Below, piece by piece: positions 62,001 through 64,000 of a stretch of 64,000 bases of DNA (its first letter is position 1; each line of letters opens with the position of its first letter). This DNA comes from Allodiplogaster sudhausi (taxonomy: Eukaryota > Nematoda > Chromadorea > Rhabditida > Diplogasteridae). Location of the stretch: positions 1,702,501 through 1,766,500 of the forward strand of contig CALZFC010000065.1 of NCBI GenBank assembly GCA_945643635.1, read 5' to 3'. The notes beneath the pieces are model-generated. The model did no database searches, had not been told where the DNA came from, and saw nothing but the letters and a program-made list of their open reading frames with translations. The translations under genes were made by a program, and so were the position numbers.

Positions 62001-63878
62001 GATCCTGGATCCATTGCTCCAAGTAGTGAAAGCACACGCTCTTCCGAGTCTACCACTCATCCAGGATCCATTGCTCCAAGTAGTGAAAGCACACGCTCAT
62101 CCGAGTCTACCTCCTATGGCGGATCTACCACTTCTCCAATTAGTATTTCACAATATAAATTGTTTAGTGTACTTTTAGTGGCAATTCGTTATAGAGCCAA
62201 CTTGCGAATGTGACACTGATGGACAAGAAAAAGAGTTTAACGGCCACATCTACCGTTGCGAGAAGTGCATGTGGAATTATATCTGTTAGTTCTCACGATT
62301 AATGCACCGAACGATTATTTTGAAATTTATTCAGATTCTTTCTACCGCATCTTATTAGTTTTGCTTACGTATTATTTTAATATTGAAAGCAAACTGCTCT
62401 TCATTCTTGAATGAGATATCACTAATTTAGGCAAGGAGATGAATTGCACTCCTCCAACTCCTGGAAGCACACGCTCATCCGACTCTACCACTGATGCTAG
62501 ATCCATTCCTCCAAGTAGTGAAAGCACACGCTCATCCGAGTCTACCACCTATGGCGGATCAACCACTTCTTCAATTAGTATTTCACAATATAAATAGTTT
62601 AGTGTACTTATAGTGGCAATTCGTTATAGATCCAATTTGCGAATGTCACACTGATGGAGAAGAAAAAGAGTTTAACGGCCACAACTACCGTTGCGAGAAG
62701 TGCATGTGGAATTATATCTGTTAGTTCTCACGATTAAAGCACCAAACGATTATTTTAAAATTTATTCAGATTCTTTCTTCAGCATTTTATTAGTTTTGCT
62801 TACGTATTATTTTAATATTGAATCCAAACTGCTCTTCATTCTTGAATGAGATATCACTAATTTAGGCAAGGAGATGAATTGCACTCCTCCAACTCCTGGA
62901 AGCACACGCTCATCCAAGTCTACCACTTATCCTGGATCCATTCCTCCAAGTAGTGAAAGCACACGCTCATCCGAGTCTACCACTTATCCTGGATCCATTC
63001 CTCCAAGTAGTGAAAGCACACGCTCTTCCGAGTCTACCACTGATCCAGGATCCATTGCTCCAAGTAGTGAAAGCACACGCTCATCCGAGTCTACCTCCTA
63101 TGTCGGATCTACCACTTCTCCAATTAGTATTTCACAATATAAATAGTTTAGTGTACTTATAGTGGCAATTCGTTATAGATGCAATTTGCGAATGTCACAC
63201 TGATGGAGAAGAAAAAGAGTTTAACGGCCACAACTACCGTTGCGAGAAGTGCATGTGGAATTATATCTGTTAGTTCTCACGATTAAAGCACCAAACGATT
63301 ATTTTAAAATTTATTCAGATTCTTTCTTCAGCGTTTTATTAGTTTTGCTTACGTATTATTTTAATATTGAAAGCAAACTGCTCTTCATTCTTGAATGAGA
63401 TATCACTAATTTAGGCAAGGAGATGAATTGCACTCCTCCAACTCCTGGAAGCACACGCTCATCCGAGTCCACCACTGATCCCGGATCCATTCCTCCAACT
63501 CCTGGAAGCACACGCTCATCCGAGTCTACCACCTATGGCGGATCAACCACTTCTCCAATTGGTATTTCACAATATAAATTGTTTAGTGTACTTATAGTGA
63601 CTATTCATTATAGATCCAATAGGCGAATGTGACCCGGAAGGAAAATTAAAAAAGATTGACGGCTTCGAATACCGTTGCGAGAAGTGCATGTGGAAGTATA
63701 TCTGTAAGTTCTCAAGATTACATCGGCTTACAATTATTTTGGATTTTCTGGATTTTTGTTCTACAGCGGTTTATTAGCCTTGCAAATTACCGTAAAATTG
63801 AAATCCAGACTTCTCTGCATTATTGAATATTATATCGCTCATTTAGGCAAGTGCCCTCATGGCTCGACCTGTGCATAA
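26080..63878 (+). CDS. giant secreted mucin-like repeat protein with cysteine modules (frame broken)
   Basis: Model with 17 exons: 26080-26173, 27315-27411, 30482-30541, 31141-31263, 31323-31481, 31662-31774, 31858-61541, 61594-61683, 61825-62142, 62195-62284, 62431-62577, 62630-62719, 62866-63126, 63179-63268, 63415-63561, 63614-63703, 63847-63878 (stop TAA). Exon 1 encodes a signal peptide (MRILRIALGVAVLTSWATG). Exons 2-7 encode cysteine modules such as CKEGETKLLNTVEFVCKGG, CNQPGDDPIVYMNNNRFFVS, CTLNGKDMKDGE and CKTEGGYMIFHGQIGYICQN. A basic RRAKR precedes the third module. Exon 7 then carries the Ser/Thr-rich array. The C-terminal modules (ECDTDGQEKEFNG...YRCEKCMWNYIC) alternate with Ser/Thr exons. 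The C-x-G-x-(Y/F)-x-C-x-W pattern loosely resembles fibronectin-I-like modules of nematode MIG-18-type proteins; this is an inference. Phases agree from exon 2 onward. The exon 1-2 join (phase 1 to 0) is unresolved. The array contains stops and a frameshift, so an intact product is not shown. Confidence 0.65.
26392..27234. mobile_element. Tc1/mariner-like foldback element with 315-bp inverted arms
   Basis: CAGTACCGTGCAAAAGTCTA at 26392 and its complement ending 27234 are flanked by TA. The arms 26392-26706 and 26918-27234 are nearly identical; the 211-bp centre is unique. The termini match the general Tc1/mariner style (CAGT...GTGCAAAAGT). No transposase is encoded. It lies in intron 1 of the mucin-like gene. 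Confidence 0.9.
27412..28186. other. intron sequence, GA-rich, no exon recognised
   Basis: Start of the 3-kb intron 2 of the mucin-like gene (donor GAG|GTGAGC). It contains a GA-rich microsatellite at about 27712-27850. The frame at 27943-28440 has no recognised domain; part of it translates the Harbinger inverted repeat. Confidence 0.5.
28187..29695 (+). mobile_element. degenerate PIF/Harbinger transposon
   Basis: A Harbinger-type transposase frame lies between inverted repeats at 28187-28243 (starts GCCGCCGTAGTAAA) and 29639-29695 (complement), 57 bp each with eight mismatches. These may be subterminal rather than the true ends, and no 3-bp TAA-type target duplication was fixed. The element sits in intron 2 of the mucin-like gene. 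Confidence 0.65.
28471..29430 (+). pseudogene. PIF/Harbinger (HARBI1-like) transposase, interrupted
   Basis: A DDE transposase that would cut and paste the element. Both parts are in the same frame. The N-terminal part from ATG 28471 has RRHPYFLTTNPRIFRRNYRF and ISKRDQA and hits TGA at 28675. The frame reopens with LTMQVAAGLSYLCTNSHQAV and RFGVSQKAISDVVQRVL, the helix-turn-helix-like region. The catalytic core shows IGAVDGMLMPIETP (first Asp), LRYPGSAHDSYIF, ALIGDSGF (second Asp) and ARTRVIVEQTFGWLKRRF (Glu). The 54 bp around the stop are bounded by direct ATCAAGCAT repeats; removing one repeat plus the intervening DNA restores frame continuity, so it is an insertion or tandem duplication. 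The protein ends at RLSPERRSCM, short of the usual last helix. Confidence 0.75.
29870..30003. repeat. CT-rich microsatellite
   Basis: TCTCTCTC and TTTCTCTC runs within intron 2 of the mucin-like gene. Frames on either strand across it are low-complexity. Confidence 0.85.
30244..30392 (+). repeat. exon-like segment, copy A (possible relic cysteine exon)
   Basis: Reads as VTVKCENKAKGSFIISAR, which resembles VEFVCKGGKFVVQR of exon 2 of the surrounding gene. It matches 30921-31068 at about 97 per cent by eye. The frame ends shortly after at a TAG and no phase-compatible donor is certain, so it may be a decayed exon. Confidence 0.5.
30654..31118. mobile_element. MITE with TGACGGTGCC termini, copy 2, carrying an exon-like segment
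   Basis: The ends are TGACGGTGCCAAC and its complement, flanked by TA, matching the MITE at 6207-6439. Inside are a second inverted repeat (30709-30740 with 30885-30916, starting ATTTTTGCA) and a 148-bp copy (30921-31068) of the exon-like segment at 30244-30392. The element ends 22 bp before the start of exon 4 of the mucin-like gene. Confidence 0.8.
31991..61541 (+). repeat. 60-bp coding tandem array, about 490 unit-lengths, with higher-order repeats
   Basis: The consensus unit encodes STRPSESTTSGGSTIPTTGG. Variants include SDS, DGSKRSSES, GLSTIPTTGS, ISTRPSES and a shortened 30-bp unit GSGGSTIPTTGG. Ser plus Thr make up about half of the residues, so dense O-glycosylation is expected. Higher-order blocks of 660, 780, 900 and 960 bp and about 2.2-3.8 kb can be traced by shared rare variants: the AGCATGCGC mark at 43413, 45663, 49383 and 58413, and the CGTCCTAG mark at five sites. 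All mark spacings are multiples of 30 bp. The coding frame is phase 1 until a single extra base near 40210, then phase 2 to the end. The frame is broken by TGA 39148-39150 and by TAG at 43247, 45497, 49217, 57467, 58247 and 61187. Confidence 0.95.
61594..63703 (+). repeat. tandemly duplicated exon pair: cysteine module plus Ser/Thr exon
   Basis: Five 90-bp cysteine-module exons (61594, 62195, 62630, 63179, 63614) alternate with four Ser/Thr exons of 318, 147, 261 and 147 bp. All start with two bases of a split codon and end with one. The introns are near-identical: 52 bp before each module (GTATTTCACAATATAAAT...TTATAG) and about 140-150 bp after it (...CACTAATTTAG). The Ser/Thr exons encode DPGSIPPSSESTRSSESTT-like repeats that differ from the main array. 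The first module has Tyr where the others have the third Cys. Confidence 0.85.
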
Positions 63879-64000
63879 ATAAGCCCTTCTTGCTCTGACA
63901 CATCTTGTAACTGTCCAATAATTATCTCTATTTATTTGCCTCTTAATCTTCACCCTTGAGACGGCTCCAATGAATCAAGTTCTATACGCCAAGACAGCAT
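63879..64000. other. 3' flank of the mucin-like gene
   Basis: After the stop TAA (63876-63878) the sequence is AT-rich with several AATAA-like words (for example 63874-63881 and 63917-63924) that could serve in polyadenylation. No further gene begins before the window ends. Confidence 0.4.

Overview
The window looks like nuclear DNA of a nematode. The evidence is a seven-helix receptor of the Sra/Srab type (conserved RYQ motif before helix 6), an intron-rich UDP-glycosyltransferase, very short introns (about 50-60 bp) beside long transposon-filled ones, and many Tc1-, Harbinger- and LINE-type elements. The species cannot be named from the sequence. All calls come from reading the sequence by eye; no database search was possible.

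Layout. 1-3840: a non-LTR retrotransposon (LINE) on the minus strand, running off the left edge, with ORF1 and ORF2 in one frame separated by a single TAG. 3841-9700: non-coding DNA with short palindromes, a diverged 0.8-kb duplication and a MITE. 9702-11742: a plus-strand chemoreceptor gene. 11743-14574: intergenic DNA with a possible LTR remnant and a foldback element. 14575-19131: a minus-strand UDP-glycosyltransferase with about twelve exons. 20010-21432: a minus-strand two-exon gene for an unrecognised, probably secreted protein. 21433-26079: a strong hairpin, a three-copy dispersed repeat and a 1.4-kb DNA transposon with subterminal AAGCGTT motifs.

26080-63878 is, as I model it, one very large plus-strand gene. 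It has a signal-peptide exon, several small cysteine-module exons, a single 29.7-kb exon made of about 490 unit-lengths of a 60-bp repeat (20 residues rich in Ser, Thr, Gly and Pro), and then five cysteine-module exons alternating with short Ser/Thr exons. From 27315 on, exon phases agree at every junction if one extra base near 40210 is ignored. The product would be a secreted or cuticle-associated mucin-like protein of about 10,000 residues. The repeat exon is interrupted by one TGA, one +1 frameshift and six in-frame TAG codons. Five of the TAGs are the same G-to-T change, apparently copied as the array expanded. Whether the gene is functional, a null allele, a decaying array or partly misassembled is the main open question.

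The introns of this gene hold a Tc1-like foldback element, a degenerate Harbinger transposon and a MITE carrying a copy of a nearby 148-bp exon-like segment. The receptor, the glycosyltransferase, the secreted protein and the mucin are separate genes with no evident shared pathway; all except the receptor carry signal sequences.
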